Assembly: GCA_934636105.1 (NCBI GenBank)
Contig: CAKTZR010000019.1
Location: 1-64,000 of the forward strand
Source: an uncultured Clostridia bacterium
GTDB lineage: Bacteria > Bacillota > Clostridia > Christensenellales > Aristaeellaceae
Reading direction: 5' to 3'
DNA: 64,000 nucleotides
How positions within the stretch are numbered: position 1 is the first letter of the stretch; each line of letters starts with the position of its first letter. Positions 35,992-44,767 of the stretch are shown here, piece by piece. The notes beneath the pieces were generated by a model, which was given only the letters and a program-made list of their open reading frames with translations, ran no database searches and was not told the origin of the DNA. Position numbers and translations under genes: made by a program.

Positions 35992-37917
35992 TCAATAGAG
36001 CTTCGCGCCAGCCGGAATATGAGGATCGACCATCAGCAGGTTCAGTTCCTCATGGCCATCGACCTCGTGGACTGCCGAAATCAGCATTCCCTCGGAATCA
36101 ATGCCCATCATCTTTCTCGGCGGCAGGTTCACGATTGCAATCGCGGTCTTGCCAACCAGCTCTTCCGGCTCGTAATACTCGTGAATACCGCTCAAAATGA
36201 CGCGATCTTTGCGCTCTCCGTCATCCAACGTGAACTTCAGGAGCTTCTTGCTCTTCTTCACGGCTTCGCACGCCAAAATCTTCACCGCACGGAAATCAGA
36301 CTTTGCAAACGTTTCAAAGTCCACCATTTCCGTGAAAATCGGCTCGATCTTCACGTTGGAGAAGTCGATCTGCGCCTCCTCGCAGGAGACGGCAGGCGCG
36401 GCCTGCGCCGGTGCTTCCGCCGCCTTCTGAGCCTTTCCGGAGTCGATCGGCTTCATCGTCGGGAACAGGAGCACGTCGCGGATGGACGCGGAATCCGTCA
36501 GCAGCATCACCAGACGATCCACGCCAAAGCCCAGACCGCCCGTCGGCGGCAGGCCGTATTCCAGCGCGCAGAGGTAATCCTCGTCCACGTCCGCGTGCAG
36601 CCCCTGCGCGCGCTTGGCCGCAGCCTGGGACTCGAAGCGGCCGCGCTGGTCGATCGGGTCGTTCAGCTCGGAGAACGCGTTGCCGAACTCGAAGCAGTTG
36701 ATGAAGAACTCAAAGCGCTCGGTCATATCCGGCTCGTCCTTCTTGCGCTTGGCCAGCGGAGAGATGGCGACCGGGTAATCCGTGATGAAGGTCGGCTGAA
36801 TCAGGTTCGGCTCAACGAATTCATCAAAGCACGCTTCCAGACACTCGCCCTTGACCGCGTTCGCCTCGACATGCACGCCGCGCGCTTCGCAGGCCTTGCG
36901 CGCCTGCTCGTCGTCCGCCCACGCGTAATAATCCAGACCAGAATACTTCTTGACGGCTTCGGCCATGGTCATGCGCGCCCACGGGCCTTCCATGTTGATT
37001 TCCTTGCCCTGATACTGAATCTGGAGCGTGCCGCAGACCTTCTTGGTGACGTAGATATACAGTTCCTCGACCAGGTCCATGATTTCCTTGTAATCCGCAT
37101 AGGCCTGATACAGCTCGATGGTGGTGAATTCCGGGTTGTGGCGCGTATCCATGCCCTCGTTGCGGAAGATGCGGCCGACTTCGTACACCTTGTCAAAGCC
37201 GCCGACAATCAGGCGCTTGAGGTACAGCTCGGTCTCAATGCGCAGATACATCGGAATATCCAGCGCGTTGTGATGGGTCACGAACGAGCGGGAGTTCGCG
37301 CCGATTTCGATGGTCTGGAGCACCGGGGTATCCACTTCGAGGAAGCCCTTCGCATCCAGGAACTCGCGCAGCGCCTTGAGAATCTGGCTGCGCTTGATGA
37401 AGGTGTCCTTCACCTCCGGGTTGACGATGGTATCCACATAGCGCTGGCGATAGCGCATGTCCTGATCGCGCAGGCCGTTCCACTTCTCCGGCAGCACGCG
37501 CAGGGACTTGCTCAGCAGCGTCAGAGAGGTTGCATGCACGGAAACCTCGCCGGTCTTGGTGCGGAACACAACGCCCTCGATGCCCAGAATATCGCCGATA
37601 TCCATCGTTTTGAAATCGGCATAGACGTCCTCGCCCACGTCCTCGCGGCGCACATACGCCTGAATCTGGCCGTCGCCGTCCATCATGTGAACGAAGGACG
37701 CCTTGCCCATGATTCGGCGGCTCATCATGCGGCCCGCGATGCGGACGGTTTTGCCCTCCAGCTCCTCGAAACGGTTCAAAATTTCGACGGAGGTGTGGGT
37801 GCGGTCAAAGCGGGTGATGGTGTAAGGATCGCGTCCTTCTTCGCAATACTTCGCCAGCTTGGCACGGCGAATCTGCTCCTGCTCGCTGTACTGCGGCTTT
37901 TCGAATTCTTCTGCCAC
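35992..37917 (-). CDS. lysS: Lysyl-tRNA synthetase (class II) with C-terminal tRNA-binding domain
   Basis: 641 residues, against about 500 for ordinary LysRS. Residues 50-150 form the OB-fold anticodon domain. The class II core shows motif 2 in RIFRNEGMDTRHNPEFTTIE and motif 3 in GLGFGVDRLVMLLTDSASIRDVLLFP. After an Ala/Pro-rich linker, about 110 residues (FETFAKSDFRAVKILACEAV, then KSKKLLKFTLDDGERKDRVI and NLPPRKMMGIDSEGMLISA) form a Trbp111/EMAPII-like tRNA-binding domain, as seen at the end of MetRS. GTG at 37917 is chosen because AGAGGA lies 7 bases upstream; an earlier TTG has no ribosome binding site. It follows greA. Confidence 0.95.
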   Translation of the reverse strand: MAEEFEKPQYSEQEQIRRAKLAKYCEEGRDPYTITRFDRTHTSVEILNRFEELEGKTVRIAGRMMSRRIMGKASFVHMMDGDGQIQAYVRREDVGEDVYADFKTMDIGDILGIEGVVFRTKTGEVSVHATSLTLLSKSLRVLPEKWNGLRDQDMRYRQRYVDTIVNPEVKDTFIKRSQILKALREFLDAKGFLEVDTPVLQTIEIGANSRSFVTHHNALDIPMYLRIETELYLKRLIVGGFDKVYEVGRIFRNEGMDTRHNPEFTTIELYQAYADYKEIMDLVEELYIYVTKKVCGTLQIQYQGKEINMEGPWARMTMAEAVKKYSGLDYYAWADDEQARKACEARGVHVEANAVKGECLEACFDEFVEPNLIQPTFITDYPVAISPLAKRKKDEPDMTERFEFFINCFEFGNAFSELNDPIDQRGRFESQAAAKRAQGLHADVDEDYLCALEYGLPPTGGLGFGVDRLVMLLTDSASIRDVLLFPTMKPIDSGKAQKAAEAPAQAAPAVSCEEAQIDFSNVKIEPIFTEMVDFETFAKSDFRAVKILACEAVKKSKKLLKFTLDDGERKDRVILSGIHEYYEPEELVGKTAIAIVNLPPRKMMGIDSEGMLISAVHEVDGHEELNLLMVDPHIPAGAKLY

Positions 37918-37949
37918 GATGGATTCCTCTTTCTGTTTCTTCAACTCAA

Positions 37950-38432
37950 TTACAGGGCGATCTCGATGACCTTGATGCGCAGCGCGCCGCCCGGCGTCTG
38001 GGCGGTCACGGTCTCGCCGACATGCGCGCCGATGAGCGCCGCGCCGACCGGGGACTCGTTGGAGAGCTTGCCGTTGGCCGGGTCGGATTCAGACGTACCG
38101 ACGATGGTATAGGTCTCCTCGTCGTCCGGCTCATCTTCGTAGACGATGGTCACGCGCGTGCCGAAGCCGACAACGTCCGTGCTGATTTTGCTCTCGTCCA
38201 CCACGACGGCGTTCTCGATCATGGCCTTCAACTCGGCGATGCGCTGCTCCAGCACGGCCTGATCGTTCTTCGCCGCGTCATACTCGGCGTTCTCGCTCAG
38301 GTCGCCGTAGGAAATAGCAACCTTGAGCTGCTCGGCGACTTTCATTTTTTCAGTAGTCTCTTTGTATTCAAGCTCCTCCTTCATTCGCTGAAGGCCTTCG
38401 CGCGTAACAACAACATGCTTGGTATCAGACAT
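37950..38432 (-). CDS. greA: Transcription elongation factor GreA
   Basis: 160 residues. The N-terminal coiled coil ends in the loop GDLSENAEYDAAKNDQAVLE, which carries the acidic residues that enter the RNA polymerase secondary channel to trigger cleavage of backtracked RNA. The C-terminal FKBP-like domain ends GGALRIKVIEI. AAGGAGAG precedes the ATG. A consensus promoter and a hairpin leader lie upstream. It is followed by lysS, a pairing common in Bacillota. Confidence 0.96.
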   Translation of the reverse strand: MSDTKHVVVTREGLQRMKEELEYKETTEKMKVAEQLKVAISYGDLSENAEYDAAKNDQAVLEQRIAELKAMIENAVVVDESKISTDVVGFGTRVTIVYEDEPDDEETYTIVGTSESDPANGKLSNESPVGAALIGAHVGETVTAQTPGGALRIKVIEIAL

Positions 38433-38481
38433 TGTTCATCTCTCCTTTTCCTTGCGCGCTTTTGGGCGCGGCAAAACGAGC

Positions 38482-38504
38482 GCCCGAAAAGGCTGTTTTC
38501 GGGC
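38482..38504 (-). promoter_or_regulatory. Hairpin in the greA leader
   Basis: GCCCGAAAA and TTTTCGGGC form a perfect 9-bp stem with a five-base loop. It lies between the predicted transcript start (about 38516) and the greA ribosome binding site, and is followed on the minus strand by GCTCGTTTTGCC. It could be a weak attenuator. Confidence 0.6.
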
Positions 38505-38522
38505 ATACTACGATATTCTATG

Positions 38523-38551
38523 ATTATACTCTCCGCGTCTCTGTTTGTCAA
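38523..38551 (-). promoter_or_regulatory. Consensus promoter of greA-lysS
   Basis: On the minus strand TTGACA (38546-38551), a 17-base spacer and TATAAT (38523-38528), both exact consensus hexamers. Confidence 0.88.
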
Positions 38552-38579
38552 TCAATGCGCACGCGGAAAATGCAGGCGG

Positions 38580-39029
38580 TTACAGGGAAAACGCTTCCGG
38601 GGCTGGCAGCTTGACTACCCATTTGGTCAGCGTTTCGGCCTGCCCCGGCACAATCTGCCCGCCGACGCGGTGCGCTTCACCCGGATAGATGGCAACAAAC
38701 CGCCCCTTTTCCAGACGAACGGTATCCGTTTTGCCGCTGCCGACGAGCTTCATCCCGTCGCCGCTGTTCGGCAGCGGCGCGCCGGATTGCAGCGTGCTCA
38801 TCGGCGCAAGATCGATATTCTCCGCGCCGTCCAGCCCAACCATCAGGTCTATGGTATGGAAGTGCACTTCGTATTGCCGCTTCTCGTCCGGCTTGGTTTC
38901 ATATTGTTTATGGCGCACTTCAAAAGGAAGCCCGTCCGTATCCTTCGAGCGATAGCGCGCTTCCAGTTCCTTTGCATAGGGAATGATCCCTTCATACAGC
39001 CCAATCCGTTCCATTGAATCGGCAATCAT
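38580..39029 (-). CDS. YhcH/YjgK/YiaL-family protein
   Basis: 149 residues matching the DUF386 cupin-like family: the metal-site strand YEVHFHTIDLMVGLDGAENI and the later GRFVAIYPGEAHRVGGQ. Relatives include EbgC and NanQ, which act on sugar anomers such as N-acetylneuraminate, and others of unknown substrate. It lies 15 bases behind the SGNH esterase gene and probably shares its transcript, so it may act on the sugar part of the glycan that the MBOAT/SGNH pair modifies. That link is inferred. Confidence 0.85.
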   Translation of the reverse strand: MIADSMERIGLYEGIIPYAKELEARYRSKDTDGLPFEVRHKQYETKPDEKRQYEVHFHTIDLMVGLDGAENIDLAPMSTLQSGAPLPNSGDGMKLVGSGKTDTVRLEKGRFVAIYPGEAHRVGGQIVPGQAETLTKWVVKLPAPEAFSL

Positions 39030-39044
39030 GGTTCTTCCTCCTTC

Positions 39045-40442
39045 TTAAAACCGCTTCTGACAGAGCGTCTCCCCGCTTACTGAATCCGTCAGCGTAATCT
39101 GCACGCCCTCCGGCACATCCGCGCCGACGGTTTCTGCAATCTCCCCCGCCGCGCGGTTAATGGTCACGGCGTAACTCCGGCCGCTTTGGGCCGCTTCCTC
39201 CAGCCGTTCCAGCGGGAAAAGGCTGTTGGACCACTTGGCAAACAGGTCTTCTTCAAAGACATGCTCCCGCGCGATGTTCTGCATCAGGTTCATCAGCTTG
39301 TCGCTTTCAAACACATCGCTCCCCGCGCCGATTGTCACCGTGCAGGCGAAGTCGTCGTCGTGCAGCAGCATCAGCGCGCTGGCCAAATCGCTTTGGCTTT
39401 CAAAATCCGCGAGCTTCTTTTGACGGTAGGCCGCCGCGTCGTCCACCCAAGCCGCGTAGGCCGCCTCCCCGCGATGGTCGGCGATATCGGAATGCACTGC
39501 AATGTACCGCCCCAGATAATCCGAAACCTTGCGCGCGCCGGAGGGATTCAGATGCTCGTGCGCATCGAAGCAGTCCGTCGCGTAATCCGCCACCTGATCC
39601 ATGCTCACAAAGTCGATGTAATCCACGCCGTAATCCTCGGCGACGGCATAGACCGCGTTCGCGTCCATCTGCTGCTGTTCGTTTGCCGGATACGGCAGAT
39701 GCACCAACAGCACCTCGATCCCCCGCGCCTGACAATCCTCGATGATCTTCCGCAGATAGATGAAGCCCGTCTGCCCGCTCTCCTCCGTCGCCATGTTCTC
39801 GTCGATCAGGTCGTAATCCCCGATGTCCGCCACGGCGACGACGCTTTTTGCGCCCTTTTCCTTGTTGTAAACCGGGTGAAAATCCGCGTCCGTCAGCTCG
39901 CTCCAGCGCGCGTGATACTTGCCCAGCGTGAACAGATACTCCCATTTCATGTCCGCATAGGCCACGCCGTCGTCATCCACCGCGTCCGGATCGTCCATCA
40001 GGTCATCCAGCGCTTCCACCTTCGTCTTTGTGATCGGATAGCAGTCAAACGCCGTGTGTACGTCGCTGCTGTTGCCGGAGAGCTTGTAGCTCTTGCTCAC
40101 GCCCTGCACGTCCAGCACGACCAGCTTCGGCTTTGCGTAATCCAAAGCGTTTTGCAGCGCCCAATACGTAATCGGGAGCGTGTTGCCGTAACTGGCAATG
40201 TTGTAGCCTGCAATGCCGTACTTTTCCCATATTTCCATCGGAAAAACGCCCGTGTTCATGATGCTGTCGCCAAGAAACAGCACGTCGTATTCCTCCGCGC
40301 GGCTCAAAAACGGCTGCATCTTTTCCCGGCTCTCCTTGCGCTCGACCAGCCTGCTCACGCCTGCGATGACGCCAAAAAGCAGGATGCAGAATGTAATGGT
40401 TTTTAGGATTTTTCCAGCTTTACTTCCCATATTTTTCCTCAT
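39045..40442 (-). CDS. SGNH/GDSL-type membrane-anchored esterase or acyltransferase (AlgJ/DltD-like)
   Basis: 465 residues. An N-terminal membrane anchor (about 8-32) is followed by an SGNH fold: block I VLFLGDSIMNTG with the nucleophilic Ser, an Asn in GYNIASYGNTLP, and the catalytic Asp-His pair in DAHEHLNPSG. A C-terminal extension of about 130 residues shows no known motif. Proteins of this type work outside the cell with a membrane MBOAT acyltransferase to place acyl groups on polysaccharide or teichoic acid; an MBOAT gene lies just upstream. The start is either ATG 40442 or ATG 40430, the latter having the better-spaced GAGGA. Confidence 0.82.
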   Translation of the reverse strand: MRKNMGSKAGKILKTITFCILLFGVIAGVSRLVERKESREKMQPFLSRAEEYDVLFLGDSIMNTGVFPMEIWEKYGIAGYNIASYGNTLPITYWALQNALDYAKPKLVVLDVQGVSKSYKLSGNSSDVHTAFDCYPITKTKVEALDDLMDDPDAVDDDGVAYADMKWEYLFTLGKYHARWSELTDADFHPVYNKEKGAKSVVAVADIGDYDLIDENMATEESGQTGFIYLRKIIEDCQARGIEVLLVHLPYPANEQQQMDANAVYAVAEDYGVDYIDFVSMDQVADYATDCFDAHEHLNPSGARKVSDYLGRYIAVHSDIADHRGEAAYAAWVDDAAAYRQKKLADFESQSDLASALMLLHDDDFACTVTIGAGSDVFESDKLMNLMQNIAREHVFEEDLFAKWSNSLFPLERLEEAAQSGRSYAVTINRAAGEIAETVGADVPEGVQITLTDSVSGETLCQKRF

Positions 40443-40451
40443 ATTCCCCTA

Positions 40452-40510
40452 TGTGGAAGGTGCAGGGAACTCAGTTCCCTGCCGGGGTTTGGGGCAGCGC
40501 CCCAATCGTC
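40452..40510 (-). repeat. Double-hairpin intergenic repeat, copy 4
   Basis: In inverted orientation relative to copy 1: stem GGGAACTCAGTTCCC, then CGGGGTTTGG and GGGGCAGCGCCCC. It lies between the MBOAT and SGNH genes of one operon. Confidence 0.8.
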
Positions 40511-40515
40511 CCCCC

Positions 40516-42048
40516 TTAGAAATTAAAATAGATAAAGCTCGCTTCGCTGAACCCGCTTCCCCAAACGCCTAAAAGCAGAATCGCGACCGTTCCCCCGATC
40601 ATCACCGTCCAGCGAATCGGCAGCGCACGCGCGGCCACCCAGCCGCGAACGTCCCTCCCACTCTCGCCAAGCAGCGAAACGACAAACAACAGCACAAGGC
40701 TCGCCGCCAGAATCCGCGCATCCAGCAGCGAAAGGCCGAGATTCGCCAGACTGACCTGCTCAAACAGCGGCTTCGTCAAAACGCTTCCCATCATGCGCAC
40801 CGCGTCGCCCGCCGTGGCGCATCGGTCAAAGAACCAGCCGATGTTGATGATGATAAACGTCCGCAGGACGCGGAACGCGTGAAAGCCCCGCGAACCCGTC
40901 AGCCGCGGATGGCGCTCGTTCATCCGTTTGTATCCCGGCTCAAGCAGCGCCGTCAGTGCCAAAATCATGCCGTTGTATAAGCCCCAGAGGATGTAGTTGC
41001 TCGTCGCCCCGTGCCACACGCCGACCAGCACAAACACGAGAATGTTGCCCAGCGCCGCCGGAAGCGCGCGCGCAAACGCCGCGCCGAAACGCGTCTTCGC
41101 CGCCTTGGACAGCCGCGCGACCGGCTTGCAGAGCGCAAAAGGATAGAAAACGTAGTCCCGCATCCACGCGCCCAGGCTGATGTGCCATCTGCGCCAGAAG
41201 TCGCCCAGCGACACCGCAAAATACGGCCGCTTGAAATTCTCCGCCAGATGAATGCCGAACAGCTCCGCAAGGCCCGCGACCAAATCGATGCCGCCGGAAA
41301 AATCGCAGTATTGCTGCACGGAATACGCCAAAACGCCGAGAACGGCCATCGCGCCGCCCCATGTGCCGCCCGGCGTGTCAAACACGGCGCTGACCATCGG
41401 CATCGCGCGGTCGGCGATGACCATCTTCTTGAATAAGCCCCAGAGCATCAGCAGAAACGCGCGCGGCACATCGACAGGCCCGCCGCCTTCAAGCTGCTTT
41501 TCCAGCGCATCATAGCGCCCAATCGGGCCTTGAATCAGCTGTGGGAAAAACGAAACGAACAGCGCAAACCGCGCGAGGTTCCTCTGCGGCGCGTATTTGC
41601 CGTTGTATACGTCCAGCAAATAGCCCATCGACTGAAAGGTGTAAAAGCTGATGCCCAGCGGCAGCAGCAGCCCCATCGGCGACGCGCCGAACCAGCCGCG
41701 CACATCGTCCGTATACTTGAGCGCCGCCAGCAGGCCGAAATTGAGCAGCAGCGCCGCAAGCATCACCGCGCGCTGCCTGCCCTTTGCCGCGGCCTTGAGC
41801 GCTTTTTTCTGTTCTTTATCCGCCGCCTTGACTTTCGCTTTGCCGTTTTCGCCGATTCGGGCAATGACCAGCGCGGCCAGCCACGTGGAAACCGTCGTCA
41901 GCAGGATGAACGGCAGCCCGGCCAGGCTTCGCGACGCATAAAAGCCATAGCTCACCAGCAGCAAAACCACCCAGCGGATTTTTGCCGGGCACAGATGATA
42001 GACCGCCGCGCAGACAAAGCCGTAGGCGGCCAGCATGAATAAGGTCAT
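40516..42048 (-). CDS. MBOAT-family membrane O-acyltransferase (AlgI/DltB-like)
   Basis: 510 residues with about eleven hydrophobic segments. Signature segments are LPLGISFYTFQSMGYLLDVY, GDFWRRWHISLGAWMRDYVF and VGVWHGATSNYILWGLYNG, the last with the family's catalytic His. It transfers acyl groups, usually acetyl or D-alanyl, across the membrane to a surface polymer. Its start overlaps the aroK stop by 4 bases, so it is translated with the aromatic amino acid operon. An SGNH partner gene follows. There are no dltA/dltC genes nearby, so O-acetylation of a glycan is more likely than D-alanylation. Confidence 0.9.
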   Translation of the reverse strand: MTLFMLAAYGFVCAAVYHLCPAKIRWVVLLLVSYGFYASRSLAGLPFILLTTVSTWLAALVIARIGENGKAKVKAADKEQKKALKAAAKGRQRAVMLAALLLNFGLLAALKYTDDVRGWFGASPMGLLLPLGISFYTFQSMGYLLDVYNGKYAPQRNLARFALFVSFFPQLIQGPIGRYDALEKQLEGGGPVDVPRAFLLMLWGLFKKMVIADRAMPMVSAVFDTPGGTWGGAMAVLGVLAYSVQQYCDFSGGIDLVAGLAELFGIHLAENFKRPYFAVSLGDFWRRWHISLGAWMRDYVFYPFALCKPVARLSKAAKTRFGAAFARALPAALGNILVFVLVGVWHGATSNYILWGLYNGMILALTALLEPGYKRMNERHPRLTGSRGFHAFRVLRTFIIINIGWFFDRCATAGDAVRMMGSVLTKPLFEQVSLANLGLSLLDARILAASLVLLFVVSLLGESGRDVRGWVAARALPIRWTVMIGGTVAILLLGVWGSGFSEASFIYFNF

Positions 42049-42554
42049 TTTTCCCTCTCCGTCAACAGCTTTTCAAGCGTCCTCGCCGCTTCCCGCGGCG
42101 GCATGCGGTTGTCAAATTGCAGATGCGCCGCCGCTTTGTACAAGTGTTCCCGCTGAGCGTAGAGCATGCGCATGCGTTCTTCCTTGTCCCCCGCCAGATT
42201 GGGCCGCGTATCCTGCCGAACGTCGGCGATCATATCCTCCAGCGGCCGGCAGAGCCAGACGACAACCCCTCTTTCGCGCATCATGCGGATGTTTTCTTCC
42301 CGCGTAACGATGCCGCCGCCCGTCGCGATCACCGCCGCGCCCGCATCCAGCGCGCGCCCCAGCGCCGCCGTTTCGTGAACGCGGAAACCCGCGTCACCCT
42401 CCGCGGCAAAGATTTCGGGGATGGATCGCCCCGCCGCGCGCACGATCTCCTCATCCAGATCGATCAGCGGCCGCTTCATCCGCTGGGAAAGCAGCCGCCC
42501 AATCGTGCTCTTGCCGCAGCCCATCATGCCGATGAGCAGAACCGGCTTACACAT
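42045..42554 (-). CDS. aroK: Shikimate kinase
   Basis: 169 residues. The P-loop GMMGCGKST, the shikimate-binding DLDEEI and TGGGIV and the lid Arg in RPLEDM and TRPNL are all visible. It phosphorylates shikimate at the 3-hydroxyl, step five of the chorismate pathway. ATG 42554 is used because GGGAGG lies 6 bases upstream; the ATG two codons earlier touches it. It overlaps pheA upstream and the MBOAT gene downstream. Confidence 0.95.
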   Translation of the reverse strand: MCKPVLLIGMMGCGKSTIGRLLSQRMKRPLIDLDEEIVRAAGRSIPEIFAAEGDAGFRVHETAALGRALDAGAAVIATGGGIVTREENIRMMRERGVVVWLCRPLEDMIADVRQDTRPNLAGDKEERMRMLYAQREHLYKAAAHLQFDNRMPPREAARTLEKLLTEREK

Positions 42555-43659
42555 GCGCATCCTCCCGCGCCGCCTGATATACGCCCAGCAGGCGGCAATT
42601 CTCGCAATCGCCCTGGAGCGAACCCATCAGCACGCCGAGGTTGCTGTCGCGCAGATTGCCCGTCAGATCGACATAGAAGCAATATTCCCAGTTGGAGTTG
42701 TGCAGTGGACGGGACTCGATGTGCGTCATGTTCATGCCCATCGCCACAAAGCTGGAAAGCGCGCGCATCAGCGTGCCGCGCTCGTGGCGCAGGGTGAAGG
42801 TGACGGTCGCCTTATCCGGGATGCCGATGGGCGTGGGCGACGCGCTGACGACGACAAACCGCGTGTGGTTTCCGTTAAACGTGTGAATACCCGGCGCGAG
42901 AATCTCAAGGCCGTAGTGCTTCGCCGCCAGCCGGGAGGCAATCGCCGCGCAGTGCTTGTCGCCCATCTCGGCCACGTGGCGTGCGGCAATGGCCGTGTTG
43001 AAATACGGCGTGGTGACCCAGTTCGGGTGTTCGCCGAGGAACTTCGGGCACTGTGCAAAACCCTGCTCGTGGCTGAAAACCTGCGTGATATCCTCCACTT
43101 TCGCACCCGGCACGCCCAGCAGACAATGCTCCACGCGCACCAGCTGCTCACCGACGATGTGGCAGGCGTATTTGCCCAGCAGGTCGTATACGTCGTTGAT
43201 CGAGCCGGAGGACGAGTTTTCCACCGGCACCACGCCGTAACGCGCCTTGCCGTCCGCCACGGCGGCAAAAACCTCGTCAAACGTCTTGAAATTGACGCGT
43301 TCGCAGTCGTCGCCGAAAAAGCCCACCACCGCGCACTCGCTGTATGCGCCCGGCATGCCGCTGTACGCAATCAGCTTCGTCTCCGTCTGCTCCTCCAAAT
43401 AGCGGCGCTGCTCCTCGCGGGACAGGCGCATGATTTCCGTGAACAGCGCCATCACGCTCTGCGCCAGCGCCGGGTCGCTCGCCTGCTGCGCGCGTGTTTT
43501 GAGCACCGCTTCCTCCCGCGCCGCGTTCAGAATGTCCATATAATGCGCCTGCTTGTAGAGCGCCACGTCGCGGCAAACGCCCATGCGCCGCTCGAACAGG
43601 CACACAATTTCCGCGTCGATCTCGTCAATTTCCTTCCGGCAGTTTTCCAAATCTCTCAT
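42547..43659 (-). CDS. pheA: Bifunctional chorismate mutase/prephenate dehydratase
   Basis: 370 residues with three parts: an AroQ-type chorismate mutase helix bundle (about 1-88, CRKEIDEIDAEIVCLFERRM), prephenate dehydratase (about 93-275, with the substrate motif NGNHTRFVVV) and a C-terminal ACT domain (about 288-365) with the Phe-sensing ESRP. It makes phenylpyruvate and should be inhibited by phenylalanine. GGAGGGAG precedes the ATG. It overlaps aroC by 35 bases and aroK by 8. Confidence 0.96.
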   Translation of the reverse strand: MRDLENCRKEIDEIDAEIVCLFERRMGVCRDVALYKQAHYMDILNAAREEAVLKTRAQQASDPALAQSVMALFTEIMRLSREEQRRYLEEQTETKLIAYSGMPGAYSECAVVGFFGDDCERVNFKTFDEVFAAVADGKARYGVVPVENSSSGSINDVYDLLGKYACHIVGEQLVRVEHCLLGVPGAKVEDITQVFSHEQGFAQCPKFLGEHPNWVTTPYFNTAIAARHVAEMGDKHCAAIASRLAAKHYGLEILAPGIHTFNGNHTRFVVVSASPTPIGIPDKATVTFTLRHERGTLMRALSSFVAMGMNMTHIESRPLHNSNWEYCFYVDLTGNLRDSNLGVLMGSLQGDCENCRLLGVYQAAREDAHV

Positions 43660-44767
43660 GTGCTTCTCCCTCCAGCGCCCGCTGCGCCGCGTCGTCCATC
43701 ATCAATTCGCAGAGCGCAATCGCCAAAATGCTCTCCATCACCACCACCGCACGCGGAACGATGCACGGATCGTGCCGCCCAGCGATCTCTAAAACCGCGT
43801 TTTCGCGTTTGGCGATATCAATCGTCCGCTGCGCCTGCGCAATGGAGGGCGTGGGCTTGATGGCCGCGCGGAAAATCACCGGCATGCCGTTCGTAATGCC
43901 GCCCGTCACGCCGCCGTTGTGGTTGCTCGTGCAGGTCACGTCGTCCCCATCCATGCGCATCGCGTCGTTCGCCGCGCTGGCGCGCAGGCCTGCAATCGCC
44001 ATGCCGTCGCCAAACTCGACGGCCTTCACCGCCGGAACGGAAAATGCCAGCTGGCTGACCACGCTCTCCACCGAACCGAAGAACGGCGAACCGACGCCCG
44101 CGCGCACGCCGACCGCCGCGCACTCAATCACGCCGCCGACGCTGTCCCTGTCCGCGCGCGCTGCGGCCACCGCTTCGCGCATCGGCGCTTCCTTTTCGGG
44201 ATTCAGCAGCGGAAAGCGGCTTTCCGCCAATTTGCAAAGCGTCCACGCGTCCACGTTCACGGGGTCAAACCGCGCGTCCTGCTCCCCCGCAATCGCCGCA
44301 ATGTGCGCGCCGATGTTCACGCCCTTTTCCATGAGCAGCAGTCGCGCCACGCTGCCCGCAAACACCAGCGGCGCGGTCAGCCTGCCCGAAAAATGTCCGC
44401 CGCCGCGCGGGTCGTTCATACCGCAATACTTGACATAGCCCGCGTAATCCGCATGGCCGGGGCGCATGTTCACCGCAATGTTTCCGTAATCGCCGGAACG
44501 CGTATTGGTGTTCTCGATCATCGCGCAGAGCGGCGCGCCCGTCGCACGCCCGTTCAGCACGCCGGAAACGATGCGCACCGCGTCGGCTTCCTTCCGTGCC
44601 GTCGCAGTCGGGTCGTTGCCCGGCGCGCGCCGCGCCATCTGTCTGGCAATATAGGCTTCGTCAATCCGCGCGCCCGCGGGCAGGCCGTCGAGCACCACGC
44701 CGATTGCCGGACCATGGGATTCGCCGAAAATCGTCAGCTTGAACTGCTCGCCAAAGTTCGCCCTCAT
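43625..44767 (-). CDS. aroC: Chorismate synthase
   Basis: 380 residues. Family signatures are GESHGPAIGVVLDGLPAG at the start, GRATGAPLCAMIENTNTRSG and, in the core, DPRGGGHFSGRLTAPLV. It uses reduced FMN to convert EPSP to chorismate. Start and stop codons overlap with aroA (4 bases) and pheA (35 bases), showing tight coupling. Confidence 0.97.
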   Translation of the reverse strand: MRANFGEQFKLTIFGESHGPAIGVVLDGLPAGARIDEAYIARQMARRAPGNDPTATARKEADAVRIVSGVLNGRATGAPLCAMIENTNTRSGDYGNIAVNMRPGHADYAGYVKYCGMNDPRGGGHFSGRLTAPLVFAGSVARLLLMEKGVNIGAHIAAIAGEQDARFDPVNVDAWTLCKLAESRFPLLNPEKEAPMREAVAAARADRDSVGGVIECAAVGVRAGVGSPFFGSVESVVSQLAFSVPAVKAVEFGDGMAIAGLRASAANDAMRMDGDDVTCTSNHNGGVTGGITNGMPVIFRAAIKPTPSIAQAQRTIDIAKRENAVLEIAGRHDPCIVPRAVVVMESILAIALCELMMDDAAQRALEGEAHERFGKLPEGN

